DNA from: CAIYYO01 sp049299895
GTDB taxonomy: Archaea; Altiarchaeota; Altiarchaeia; IMC4; QMZM01
NCBI GenBank assembly: GCA_049299895.1
Contig: JBAQYF010000011.1
Location: 1-64,000, forward strand
Direction: 5' to 3'
DNA: 64,000 bases
Below are positions 34,739 to 43,189 of this stretch, piece after piece (position 1 is the first letter of the stretch; each line of letters opens with the position of its first letter). The translations under genes and the position numbers were made by a program. The notes under the pieces are model-generated. The model saw nothing but the letters and a program-made list of their open reading frames with translations. It had not been told where the DNA came from and ran no database searches.

Positions 34739-34963
34739 TTAATCGTCTAACAACTTCTCAGCCGCCATCTGACAGCTTATGAGGTCGTCGAGCGTGTTTA
34801 TCAATGTTTTTAAATTATTCGATTCGATGTTCGTTATGATTTTGTTGTCAACAACGCCGGACTCGACCACAAGGCCTTCCAGCTTTATGTTGTCAACGTT
34901 CAAAGCCCGCGAAACGCTGGAGGCGTCTTTCGACTCCGTCGTAAGCCGGGCGACGTATTTCAC
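34739..34963 (-). CDS. pcc1: KEOPS complex subunit Pcc1
   Basis: 74 residues, the usual archaeal length. Pcc1 is the dimerisation subunit of KEOPS, which makes t6A37 in tRNA. The start VARLTTESKDASSVSRALNVDN and the end INTLDDLISCQMAAEKLL follow the family pattern of a beta-beta-alpha fold. It lies between rps15 (two-base gap) and rps3ae (nine-base gap), the conserved archaeal neighbourhood. It connects functionally to the t6A methylthiotransferase at 21234. Confidence 0.88.
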   Translation of the reverse strand: MKYVARLTTESKDASSVSRALNVDNIKLEGLVVESGVVDNKIITNIESNNLKTLINTLDDLISCQMAAEKLLDD

Positions 34964-34965
34964 CT

Positions 34966-35421
34966 TTACGCCATCAAGAGCTTCGCAGTCTCAGGGTCGT
35001 ATCTCCACGTCTTGGGGAGCTTTCCGGTTGTCCTGTAATACTTGCTGATCCTGTGGATCTTTGATTCGACCAAATGCAGGCTTCTTGCGTTGTGAATGTC
35101 TTTTTTGTTGCCTGCCAGGTGCTTTCTTAAGGACAACGCCTTGTTTATCATGTTCGACAGGTCCTCGGGTAATTTCCCTGCGACATTGTTCTTCTCCAGG
35201 AAGAAACCGATCTTCTTGCCTGTAACGTCTTTCACCGAGGGTATGCCGTACTGGTCTCTGAGGATGATCCCAATCTTGCTCGGAGTCTTCTCCTCTTTTG
35301 CGAGCTTGACTATCAATTCCTCTATCTCTCCCTGATCATAAGCTACGAAATCCGGTTTAGAGGTCCTTAAAGGGTGCTTGGAGCCTGATTTGCCCTTCCT
35401 TCTTGTGTGCATTCGTGCCAT
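34966..35421 (-). CDS. rps15: Small ribosomal subunit protein uS15
   Basis: 151 residues. It begins MARMHTRRKGKSGSKHPLR and contains KTPSKIGIILRDQYGIPSVK and SKIHRISKYYR, all typical of archaeal/eukaryotic S15 (S13e). It is the first gene of the S15-Pcc1-S3Ae unit. Upstream, 35422-35620 is about 200 bases of mixed non-coding sequence with a TATA-like run at about 35437-35452 and no recognisable RNA. Confidence 0.96.
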   Translation of the reverse strand: MARMHTRRKGKSGSKHPLRTSKPDFVAYDQGEIEELIVKLAKEEKTPSKIGIILRDQYGIPSVKDVTGKKIGFFLEKNNVAGKLPEDLSNMINKALSLRKHLAGNKKDIHNARSLHLVESKIHRISKYYRTTGKLPKTWRYDPETAKLLMA

Positions 35422-35620
35422 TTTGCTAGTGCGAATAGGGTATATATTCTATCTATTATCGGTCTAAAAGGCCTAGATACTGTTGTTCCCTGGCATGCCG
35501 TTGCCCCTCAAAGGCTCCGTCATCCGAGAAGTAGTTGCTCAGATAGGAATATTCCTACTAAGTTCAAAGATATTGGAATTGGGGTTTAAAAATGGGGTAA
35601 CGGATTAAATGACCAGAGCT

Positions 35621-36466
35621 TTAACTTTCTTCAAGGTTGGCCCAAAACATTTTTTTGAATTCACTAATTGGCATTTTGTCGATATGCTCCGTAATTAAAT
35701 CTATTCCATTCAAAATCTCCTTTAACTCTTTTTCATTCAAATATGACTGATGAGATAACTCCTGTATGAATCCGTTAGCTGCAATAAAGTTTTCTCTTCT
35801 TTCTGATGGTGTTATTTTTTCAATCTTAATCAATGCTTCTCTAAAGTACTGGATAATTATATTCATAACTTCTTGGAAAGCCGGAGAATTAATGACCAAC
35901 TTCAAGAATTTATAGTATTCGACTATAATGCTTTGCAGGATCATTAATGGCGCGTCTGAATGATAGAACTCTGAAATGGCTTCTATATCGCATGCTGAGA
36001 TGTAATGATTGGTCAGAAGGTGTGGGCTTTTAAGTGAATACATGTATTTTGGTTGTTTAGTTCCCGCATGTTCTTTTTTTGATGGTCTCTTCGCTTGGGC
36101 AAGTACATACCCAATAATCTCACCAGCAGTATCTTCAACCCCCCAATATCTCTGTTCTCGCGTATGTCTCTCGAAGCCCAATGTAATCTTGTTCGTTGGA
36201 TCTTCCAAAATTCTTCTTACTGTGTACTCCTCAATGCCAGTAATATATGTAAGCTCTTTAATAGCTATATCTCGACCTAGCACCGTCTGAGCGAGTGTAA
36301 ATGAGAGAGTTAACTTGACTGTATCAAAAACATGTTTAGACTGATTATTCAGTCCTGAAGTATCGACTATCCATTCGCTTTTTTCAAATTCGTTTGTTAC
36401 TGAGTGCATTCCATTCCTCAGTAACATCAAAGAAGCCACACCTTCGAGGCAACTCTCTCGATCCAT
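35621..36466 (-). CDS. Unknown AT-rich gene with a possible helix-turn-helix
   Basis: 281 residues, not recognised. Residues 66-88 (IAIKELTYITGIEEYTVRRI...) look like a helix-turn-helix or winged-helix unit, and the C-terminal half is mostly alpha-helical (EYYKFLKLVIN, IIQYFREALIKIEKI). There are no membrane segments or enzyme motifs. Base composition and codon use are much more AT-rich than the surrounding ribosomal genes, which suggests recent acquisition. It lies in the insert between the S15 unit and RecJ. A transcription regulator is possible but unproven. Confidence 0.6.
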   Translation of the reverse strand: MDRESCLEGVASLMLLRNGMHSVTNEFEKSEWIVDTSGLNNQSKHVFDTVKLTLSFTLAQTVLGRDIAIKELTYITGIEEYTVRRILEDPTNKITLGFERHTREQRYWGVEDTAGEIIGYVLAQAKRPSKKEHAGTKQPKYMYSLKSPHLLTNHYISACDIEAISEFYHSDAPLMILQSIIVEYYKFLKLVINSPAFQEVMNIIIQYFREALIKIEKITPSERRENFIAANGFIQELSHQSYLNEKELKEILNGIDLITEHIDKMPISEFKKMFWANLEES

Positions 36467-36538
36467 TTTGATGATTACACAAATCAGTGCATGTTTGTGT
36501 TAATATAAAATATATATTTCTTCGATTAAAGTTAAATC

Positions 36539-36790
36539 ATGGACAAAAAAATCAATTCTGGACTGGCTAAATCTTTGATCTCTCAGAGCAGTATCAGTTA
36601 TCAGAGAAAGAATAGCGAGCGTAAAACGAGTATATGTGCTATGACTAACGATCCAAAGAACCCAATCCCAGAAATACTATTGAAAACAGCATGTGTAAGC
36701 ACTTTATTTTATGCTTTTGGTATAGTTTTCGATAATGAGAATCGTAATAAGTGGGCTGTTTTTGGGGCTGTTTCAGCGCCCTTTTTATAA
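36539..36790 (+). CDS. Small hypothetical protein in AT-rich insert
   Basis: 83 residues preceded by an AT-rich promoter-like stretch (36500-36530) divergent from the HTH-like gene. The C-terminal half contains two short hydrophobic segments (LLKTACVSTLFYAFGIVF and WAVFGAVSAPFL), so it may be a small membrane protein. Its last bases overlap the end of the convergent ATPase gene. Composition is AT-rich like its neighbour. Whether it is expressed is uncertain. Confidence 0.35.
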   Translation: MDKKINSGLAKSLISQSSISYQRKNSERKTSICAMTNDPKNPIPEILLKTACVSTLFYAFGIVFDNENRNKWAVFGAVSAPFL

Positions 36791-38227
36791 GTGCTGTTTC
36801 GAAGCCCCTACTAACTTTTCATACAACCCCCCAACATCCTTAAGGTCCAGGTGAATCACTTTCTCTGTATCCATCCTCTGCAAACATCTCTCCGTAAACC
36901 CGCTCTTCGATGCGATCATATAATCATATTTCCCGCTCGCGCCTATCAGTTTGCCTTTGCGTATCAGTTCGTCCAGTAAGTCGGTGTCCACCGGTTGGTT
37001 TGTCCATTTGACTTCTCCGAGGAGTAGGGTTCTTTCTTTTGGGTTGTGTGCGGCTATGTCTATTTCGTTTCCGTTCCTGTCCCACCAGCCCCCGATGGCT
37101 TCAAAATTTATCTTGTGTCCTTGTATCTCTTGTCCTTGGTATGCGATCAGGAGTTCTTTTATAACCTCTTCGAATATTCGTCCCACATACGCATTTAGCT
37201 CGTTTTTTATGATGTCTGCGACGTATTGTGTGTTTCCGAGGCTTAGGGGTGTTTGGTTTCTTGCGATGAATTTGTACCAGAATCGGAAGAAGTTGTCTTT
37301 TATCTTGTATCTTCCGAGGCGTTCTTTGCCGAGGACCGGGTCGTTTCTTTCTATCAGGTCTAGCAGTTTATCAAGCTTTATCAGATATGGCGGGAGAGTG
37401 TTTGGTTCGATCTTTGTGTAGTCTTGTATCTCCTTGAAGATTTCTTTTCCTTCTGATATCGACTGTAGGATAGAGTTGTATTTGGCGTGGACCCTGACGT
37501 TCTCGTATTCCATGAGTATTCTTGGTTCTTCAGACAGGTCGCCGTCTTTTTTTAGGATCAATTCATCTATGGCAGTGCGGGTATCCGGATATCTCTTGGT
37601 CTTTTCAAGGTAATATGGCGTTCCCCCGAATACAGCGTACCTGATCACCTTTTCTTCTTCTGTTAGTTCGCTGAACATTTCCCGCATGTCTTTGTACTTG
37701 AATGGGGAAATCTTTGTTCTGGTGGCTCTGCCGTATAGCGCTCCCGCCCTGCTTGATGTTATCTTTTGCATCATGCCTATGGAAGAGCCCACTATTATTA
37801 TCATTATCTGCCTGTTTTTTAGCGTGGTATCCCAGTTCTTCTGCAAGGATGTTATGAACTCTGGTGCGACATCTATGAATCTCTGGAACTCGTCTATTGC
37901 TAGGACAAACTTTTTATCGCTTGTTTTTTTTGTAATGTAGTCAAAGAACTCGCTGAAGTTTCCAAAGACCACGGTCTCCTTCAGCTGCTCTTGAACTGCT
38001 TTGGAAAGGGCGTCCAACAAAACATTTTTCTCGGCAAGGTCAACATAGAAATAAAGAACTGGCTCTTTGGCATCCAAAAACTTCCGTATAAGCTCGGTTT
38101 TTCCGACACGCCGTCTGCCATAAACTGCAAGCATTGTGCCTGCCGTATATTTGTCTATCAGTTCATATTTTTCTTGCAGGCTTGCAAGTTCCTCTTTGCG
38201 GTCGTAGAACTTATCTACCTCGGTCAT
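36785..38227 (-). CDS. Archaeal AAA ATPase with C-terminal DUF234 nuclease-like domain
   Basis: 480 residues. The N-terminal ATPase_2 domain has YGRRRVGKTEL (34-44) and FVLAIDEFQRF (about 107-117). A winged-helix region (255-300) follows, and the C-terminal DUF234 region carries NEIDIAA ... LLLGEVKW (about 397-421), the D...ExK of a PD-(D/E)xK nuclease fold. These ATPases are abundant in archaea, often mobile and of unclear role (possibly toxin-like or defence-linked). Its upstream region is packed with operator-like palindromes, so autoregulation is likely. Confidence 0.85.
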   Translation of the reverse strand: MTEVDKFYDRKEELASLQEKYELIDKYTAGTMLAVYGRRRVGKTELIRKFLDAKEPVLYFYVDLAEKNVLLDALSKAVQEQLKETVVFGNFSEFFDYITKKTSDKKFVLAIDEFQRFIDVAPEFITSLQKNWDTTLKNRQIMIIIVGSSIGMMQKITSSRAGALYGRATRTKISPFKYKDMREMFSELTEEEKVIRYAVFGGTPYYLEKTKRYPDTRTAIDELILKKDGDLSEEPRILMEYENVRVHAKYNSILQSISEGKEIFKEIQDYTKIEPNTLPPYLIKLDKLLDLIERNDPVLGKERLGRYKIKDNFFRFWYKFIARNQTPLSLGNTQYVADIIKNELNAYVGRIFEEVIKELLIAYQGQEIQGHKINFEAIGGWWDRNGNEIDIAAHNPKERTLLLGEVKWTNQPVDTDLLDELIRKGKLIGASGKYDYMIASKSGFTERCLQRMDTEKVIHLDLKDVGGLYEKLVGASKQHL

Positions 38228-38230
38228 TTT

Positions 38231-38277
38231 TAATATTATGATAATAATGTTATAATATTATTACGATAATGTTATTT
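38231..38277 (-). promoter_or_regulatory. AT-rich operator-like palindrome cluster next to the DUF234 ATPase start
   Basis: Immediately upstream of the ATPase gene the sequence contains nested inverted repeats built from GATAAT/ATTATC-like words, including GATAATGTTA at 38265-38274, whose reverse complement recurs at 38337-38346. The location over the promoter suggests binding by a dimeric regulator. Confidence 0.5.
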
Positions 38278-38324
38278 AAAAATAGTGTTTTCTCCTTTCC
38301 CGACCTATCCAAACTAATATTACT

Positions 38325-38348
38325 ATGATAATGCTGTAACATTATCAT
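38325..38348. promoter_or_regulatory. Nine-base inverted repeat (candidate operator)
   Basis: ATGATAATG and CATTATCAT are perfect nine-base arms with a six-base spacer CTGTAA. Half-sites match those next to the ATPase start, indicating two spaced operators about 70-90 bases apart. Confidence 0.6.
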
Positions 38349-38430
38349 GATAATATTATTCAAAACACGCTCTCAGGGTAATGGTTTATTCAAAAAAAAC
38401 AAGTCGTCGCGTCTTGAAGTCTCGTAGTAA

Positions 38431-38496
38431 ATACTAATTTAGTAGTAATTAGTAGTTGCCGATTAGATACTAATTTGGCATCAATTAGTAATTACA
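38431..38496. repeat. Two direct repeats with 36-base period between RecJ and the ATPase
   Basis: ATACTAATTT followed by about 20 bases rich in AATTAGTA occurs at 38431-38460 and again at 38467-38496. Each unit also contains TAATTAGTA- or CAATTAGTA-type words. The repeats lie just downstream of the recJ stop and may be the scar of an integrated element or a transcription-end region. Confidence 0.5.
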
Positions 38497-38515
38497 CGGG
38501 GGCCGTCGTCTTTCT

Positions 38516-39943
38516 TTATTCCTTGGGCTTAGGGCTCTTTCCAAGCTGTTCCCCTATCTTCTTATCCATGTTCGTCAGGAACTCTTCCTTGTTCGCCCTT
38601 TTTATCCTGGCGCCGGCTGCTATGTCGTGTCCTCCGCCTTCGCCCCCTGATTTGCGGCTTTCTTCGCGCAGGGCGACCCCTAAGTTCAGGCCCCTCCTTG
38701 TTAGATTGCGGTTCCCGCGGCCGGATACTTTCATCATCTCCGGGTTGTCCCGGTCGTCCGCGAATGCCAAAACAGGTTTGTCCGGGGGAATTATCCTCGC
38801 CCCGTATGCCATTCCGGCAACCACTCCCACGATGCTTTCTTCGACGTCGCCGCATGCGTCAAAATAGTAGAGGTTCTCCCTCGTTTGGATCATCCCTTTG
38901 TCTTTCAAGGCGCGTATGCCTTTTGCCAGCGCCTCCCGGTAGCTCTTTAGTATGGTCCTTGCCTCATACCAGTTCTCTCCTCGGTCGCCCAGGCACACTT
39001 GTAATCCTATCTCGGGCCTTTCCTGCCGTCCGCAGGCGTTGAGGAGGCTTGCGTATTCCTTGGCGTCCCGTAGTTCCGTTCTTTTCTGCTCGTGCAGTAA
39101 CGTATATACGTCGCCTATCATTCCTTGTATTACGAATTCCGGGATGTTGTAGTCCAATAGGTGCATGTATAGCGCCGATATCAGCTTGTTTCTCTCCGCG
39201 CCGCTTAAGTCCACGTAGTTCCTCCAGCGTTCGTCCACGCGCAGAGGTATTTCAAGGCCTTCAAGGAACGCGGTGCAGCCCGCTTCGTCTCCCGTGAGCC
39301 ACGGCAGCACGGGGTCTGATGCGTAAGTCAGCATCTGTATCAGGGGCCGGGACTGCCTGCCGAACAGGCGCAGGTCTTTTCTCACTTTCAGCAGGCCAAG
39401 GGACGACGCGTCCTCCATTATGATCCTGTTAAGGGACTTCATCTCGCCGTCCGAGTCCTGCATGTCGCCGACTGCGCCGACCATTGCGATGTGCGCCATC
39501 TTGGTGTCGCCAAGGGATTTTGCAGTAAGGTAACAGAGGCCTGATGCGCTTATCTCGGAGCCCCCGTCATATCCGAAAAAATGGGGATTTATCTGGTTTA
39601 CGTATTCTGCTTCCGGGGGGTGGTGGTCTATTATGTAGAACCCTTCTATCCCGTTCTTCTTGAGTACGGACTGCTGTCCTGAGCCCATGTCAGTGAATAC
39701 GATAGTCTTTCCCTTTCTTTCTTTTACTTTGGCGACTGTTGTGCTGTCTAATTGTTTGAGTATCATGTAATCCGTGTTCTTGCCCATGCCCGTGAGGAGC
39801 TCTACCATGATAGCGCACGCCGTCACCCCATCCGCATCGTGGTGGCTGACGATAAGAAAATCGTCTTCATCTGCGAGGTTCTTTGATACCTCGCATATCT
39901 TCGCCCAGAATTCCGGTTTTATCTCTGGCATTCTTTCTCTCAT
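38516..39943 (-). CDS. RecJ-like DHH/DHHA1 single-strand nuclease (archaeal GAN/RecJ family)
   Basis: 475 residues. DHH-domain motifs: SHHDADG near 33-39, FTDMGSG near 82, IDHHPPE near 104-110 and GAVGDMQDSDG near 154. The DHHA1 domain has GGGHDIAAGARI near 436-447. In many archaea this gene lies within the S15-S3Ae cluster and the product associates with the replisome (GINS) or acts as a 5'-3' exonuclease. Here it is separated from S15 by about 3 kb of AT-rich sequence. Confidence 0.9.
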   Translation of the reverse strand: MRERMPEIKPEFWAKICEVSKNLADEDDFLIVSHHDADGVTACAIMVELLTGMGKNTDYMILKQLDSTTVAKVKERKGKTIVFTDMGSGQQSVLKKNGIEGFYIIDHHPPEAEYVNQINPHFFGYDGGSEISASGLCYLTAKSLGDTKMAHIAMVGAVGDMQDSDGEMKSLNRIIMEDASSLGLLKVRKDLRLFGRQSRPLIQMLTYASDPVLPWLTGDEAGCTAFLEGLEIPLRVDERWRNYVDLSGAERNKLISALYMHLLDYNIPEFVIQGMIGDVYTLLHEQKRTELRDAKEYASLLNACGRQERPEIGLQVCLGDRGENWYEARTILKSYREALAKGIRALKDKGMIQTRENLYYFDACGDVEESIVGVVAGMAYGARIIPPDKPVLAFADDRDNPEMMKVSGRGNRNLTRRGLNLGVALREESRKSGGEGGGHDIAAGARIKRANKEEFLTNMDKKIGEQLGKSPKPKE

Positions 39944-40006
39944 TTATTATTACAGACAATAAATATAGAATTAGGGACATATAACTTCTATAGCTTCTTT
40001 TGCTAA

Positions 40007-40702
40007 ATGAAAATAGTATGGTGCGTGACCGGAGCAGGCCAGTTCCTGTCTGAGTCCATTGAAGCGATGAATGCGCTCGCGGAGGAAAACCAGGTCACGC
40101 TTGTTCTGTCTAGGTCAGGCAGCGAAGTCTGCCGGATGTACGGGCTGCTCCCAGAACTGGAAAAAAAATACCCTGATCTGGTGCTGGAAGAAAGCCAGGG
40201 AACAAGCTCCCCTATAGTGGGACGCCTGACGCAAAAGGAATATGAAAAAGTGATTGTCGCTCCATGCACCGCGAACACCGCCGCAAAGATAGTCTGCGGC
40301 ATAGCCGACTCGCTGGTTTCCAATATCGTCGCGCAGGCAGGCAAATGCAAAGTGCCCGTTTGCGTCCTCCCGACCGACGCGGTAAAGAAACAGAAGACAA
40401 GGATCCCGGTAACGATAGACCGCGAGAAATGCAAAAGATGCACCTCATGCAACGCCCTCAGAGTATGCCCGAACGACGCTATCTATGTGACGGATGCCGT
40501 GCACATAGACCTGATGAAATGCGACGCCTGTTTAAAATGCGTCTCCTCATGCAATAACAGGTCGATCGACTTTGGACGGGAGATAGACATCGAATGCAGG
40601 GACCTCGACGTTGCGAACGCAGGGAAAATGGAGTCGATTGCGGGCATCGCAGTCGTCAAGTCGCCGGCGGAATTGAACAAGGCCGTCAGGGAGACAAAAT
40701 GA
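40007..40702 (+). CDS. Archaeoflavoprotein of the MJ0208/DmrB type with ferredoxin domain
   Basis: 231 residues. The N-terminal flavoprotein domain (1-130) has TGAGQFLSES near 8-17 and APCTANTAAKIVCGIADSL near 85-103. A C-terminal ferredoxin domain (about 142-190) has CKRCTSCNALRVCP and CDACLKCVSSCN. Homologues bind FMN and pass electrons, one being a dihydromethanopterin reductase. The first cluster motif has C-x2-C-x2-C-x5-C spacing instead of x3. It overlaps the next gene by ATGA. Confidence 0.85.
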   Translation: MKIVWCVTGAGQFLSESIEAMNALAEENQVTLVLSRSGSEVCRMYGLLPELEKKYPDLVLEESQGTSSPIVGRLTQKEYEKVIVAPCTANTAAKIVCGIADSLVSNIVAQAGKCKVPVCVLPTDAVKKQKTRIPVTIDREKCKRCTSCNALRVCPNDAIYVTDAVHIDLMKCDACLKCVSSCNNRSIDFGREIDIECRDLDVANAGKMESIAGIAVVKSPAELNKAVRETK

Positions 40703-41730
40703 AGAACGCGCACATAGCGGCATTCTTTGCCGTCCTCTCGGCGGTCTGCTGGTTTCTCCTGCAGGATTTTTCCGTGAGAAACTACGTTTCGTTGCTGTTC
40801 GCATTATTCGCCTTGCAGGTGATCTTAAACGACCTCCTGGAGTCATATCTTGTATCGAAACTGAAGAGCAAATACTTCAATTTGGTGATCGCGCCGGGAA
40901 CTATAATCCATGAAGCATCCCACGCGCTTGTCGCAAAGCTCACGGGTTGCGACATAACCAGGATATCTTTTTTTAATTACTCCAAAAAGAACGGGGGAGT
41001 CCTCGGCTTCGTCGAGTACGCGCAGCCCGCAGACGGTCATCAGTCGATCAGGAGCCTGCTCATAGGGATCGCCCCGTTTTTTGGATGCGGGATATTCCTC
41101 ATAGCCATCCTAAACTACCTTGCACTTTCGCATCCGGGTCTGGGACTCGTAGGCCCCGGGCTCGTTGAAATAGGCGACGCTGATAAGGTTATTTCGTCGG
41201 TCAATCTGATACTGACGCGTTTTTACGAGCAGTTGTTGTTCCTGGACCTGTCCAATCCTGCGATGCTTTTCCTTCTATACCTGGAATTTTCCTTTGCATT
41301 GGGCAGCGCGCCGAGCCCTAAAGACATCAGCGGAGCCTTCGACTCGCTTCTGGAAAACAAATTGGAAGCATTCAGCATAGCTTTGTTTGTCCTGTCGGCC
41401 ATACTGGTCATAGAATACGCGCCCCAGATATGGGAGCATGGAGACAAGATAAGCCAGCCCGCGCTCGCAGGTCTGAAATGGATAATCCTCATACTCATGA
41501 TATCGCTTGTCATGCTTCTTGTGGCAATGCCTTTATCCTATGTGATAAGCGAGAACGCGGAGATCAATGGCATCTTGAAAGCTATCCCTCTCCTGCTTTT
41601 TTTGTTGGTCTATTTCCTCATGACCCGGTTCCTTGAGTCGTCCGTAGAAATAGTGCTCCTGTCTTCTGCGGTCGTTTATCTGGTGTCTCTTTTCGTTCTG
41701 AGGCACCCGGAATATTTCCTCAAAGACTAA
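40699..41730 (+). CDS. Polytopic membrane protein with HExxH metalloprotease motif
   Basis: 343 residues from ATG 40699, which overlaps the flavoprotein stop as ATGA; an earlier in-frame ATG lies inside that gene and is rejected. About eight membrane helices. GTIIHEASHALVAKLTGC places HEASH at 71-75, the zinc-binding HExxH of M50-like intramembrane proteases, at the edge of a membrane segment. A conserved third ligand is not obvious, so protease activity is probable but not certain. The stop overlaps the convergent tatD stop by four bases. Confidence 0.7.
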   Translation: MKNAHIAAFFAVLSAVCWFLLQDFSVRNYVSLLFALFALQVILNDLLESYLVSKLKSKYFNLVIAPGTIIHEASHALVAKLTGCDITRISFFNYSKKNGGVLGFVEYAQPADGHQSIRSLLIGIAPFFGCGIFLIAILNYLALSHPGLGLVGPGLVEIGDADKVISSVNLILTRFYEQLLFLDLSNPAMLFLLYLEFSFALGSAPSPKDISGAFDSLLENKLEAFSIALFVLSAILVIEYAPQIWEHGDKISQPALAGLKWIILILMISLVMLLVAMPLSYVISENAEINGILKAIPLLLFLLVYFLMTRFLESSVEIVLLSSAVVYLVSLFVLRHPEYFLKD

Positions 41731-42470
41731 AGGCCGAAGAATTTTTTTGCATTCGCGGTAGTTGCCGCTTCTACTGTGTCGTAGTCTACGCCTTTTATCT
41801 CCGCTATCTTCTCTGCGGTTTTTCTGATATTGGCAGGCTCGTTCCTGGTCTTCGGGACCGGGGAAAGATACGGCGCGTCTGTTTCCAGCACGAGCGATTC
41901 CAGTGGAACCGCCTTTACGACCCTCTGTTTCTGCTTGGAATTAGCGAGGTTCGCGGGAATAGATATCAGGTGCCCGTCTTTTGCGGCATCCGCCGCGAGG
42001 GATGCGTCTCCTCCGAAACAGTGCATAAGGGCCTTGATATTCTGCTCTTTCAGGATTCTCAGAAGGTCGTCTTCGGCGTCTCTGGAATGTATGACCAAAG
42101 GCAGTCCCAGTTCCCTGGAGAGATCTATGAACCTTTGGAAATTGACGTTCTCCTGCTTTCGTTTATTCTCTTCTTTCACCCAGTAGTAGTCCAGGCCGAC
42201 TTCGCCTATCGCCACGATCTTTTCCCTGTTCTGCCTGATGAGTTCGATAGTCGCGTCGATCTCGTCTACTCTGAATTCGGTGGGCGTGATGCCGAGCGAT
42301 GCGTATACGTTGCCGTATTTTTCCACGAGTTCGAGGGTCTTTTTGATGCCTGTAGTGCCTAACCCGGAATTGATTATGATAACGCCCTCCTTTTTCGCTC
42401 TCTCTATCACTGCGTCCCGGTCGGCGTCGAACTGCGGGAAATCCAGGTGCGCATGCACGTCTATCAGCAT
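41727..42470 (-). CDS. tatD: TatD-family metal-dependent DNase/hydrolase
   Basis: 247 residues. Metal ligands are visible in order: DVHAHLDF (HxH, residues 4-11), GEVGLDYY (Glu near 92), VIHSRD (His near 127), LMHCFGG (His near 152) and ETDAPYL (Asp near 202). This is the complete TatD amidohydrolase set. It overlaps hisA by seven bases in a TatD-HisA-RaSEA operon, an association with no obvious common pathway. Confidence 0.93.
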   Translation of the reverse strand: MLIDVHAHLDFPQFDADRDAVIERAKKEGVIIINSGLGTTGIKKTLELVEKYGNVYASLGITPTEFRVDEIDATIELIRQNREKIVAIGEVGLDYYWVKEENKRKQENVNFQRFIDLSRELGLPLVIHSRDAEDDLLRILKEQNIKALMHCFGGDASLAADAAKDGHLISIPANLANSKQKQRVVKAVPLESLVLETDAPYLSPVPKTRNEPANIRKTAEKIAEIKGVDYDTVEAATTANAKKFFGL

Positions 42471-43189
42471 TTTATCGCTTCCGCGTAATCTATCTTTCCC
42501 TCATACAGCGCTTTTCCGAGGACCGCTCCCCAGGCGCAGGCGTTCTTGAGGTCCGTTATGTCTTTGATCGATGAGATGCCTCCCGAGGCGATGACCGGTT
42601 TGTCGGTTGACCTTATTATGTTCTGGGTCCTTTTCAGGTTGATCCCCTTCATCTGTCCTTCGACGTCTACGTCCGTATAGAGAAAGCCCCATACGAGGCC
42701 TCCGTATTCTCTCGTCAGGGAGGTTGCGTCTATCTCTGTTCTCTCCTTCCATCCGTGGGTGACTACTTTTCCTCCTTTGGAGTCTAGGGAGATTATTATG
42801 CGATGCCTTATGCTCTTAGGGTAATTGTTTATCTCGAGCATGCCGTCGATGTCTTTCTCCAGGTAGTCTTTTATGGCGAGGGTGCCGATTGCTACGCGGT
42901 CTATGTCGTACTCCTTGATCAGCTTTTCGCAGTATTCGTATGTTCGCACCCCGCCGCCGTAATGGACCGGCACGTTGACTGACCTCTTTATCTCGAGGAC
43001 TTTTTCCAGATTATTTCCAGTTCCAAGCGTTGCGTCCAGGTCTACGACGTGCAGTATTTCAGCTCCGAGGTCAACCCATTTCCTGGCCGCATCTGCCGGG
43101 TCTCCGTAGTATTTGGCCGTATCGGCTACGCCGCCTACGAGCTGCGTGCATTTTCCGTCCTTTATGTCTATTGCAGGGATTATTTTCAT
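42464..43189 (-). CDS. hisA: HisA: ProFAR isomerase (TIM-barrel)
   Basis: 241 residues. Catalytic Asp in IIPAIDIKDGKC (residue 8) and the second Asp in LYTDVDVEGQ, phosphate-binding VHYGGGVRT near 75-83 and ASGGISSI near 201-208. This fits phosphoribosylformimino-AICAR-phosphate isomerase of histidine biosynthesis. No other his gene is present in the window. Dual HisA/TrpF activity (PriA-like) cannot be excluded. ATGA overlap with the archaeosine gene. Confidence 0.9.
   Translation of the reverse strand: MKIIPAIDIKDGKCTQLVGGVADTAKYYGDPADAARKWVDLGAEILHVVDLDATLGTGNNLEKVLEIKRSVNVPVHYGGGVRTYEYCEKLIKEYDIDRVAIGTLAIKDYLEKDIDGMLEINNYPKSIRHRIIISLDSKGGKVVTHGWKERTEIDATSLTREYGGLVWGFLYTDVDVEGQMKGINLKRTQNIIRSTDKPVIASGGISSIKDITDLKNACAWGAVLGKALYEGKIDYAEAIKC

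Noticed and set aside
35407..35589. 60-residue frame divergent from rps15
   Set aside because: Begins antisense inside rps15 and shows no protein-like pattern; the region looks like a promoter.
38431..38496. Possible short CRISPR array (36-base period)
   Set aside because: Only two imperfect units, no distinct spacers and no cas genes nearby.
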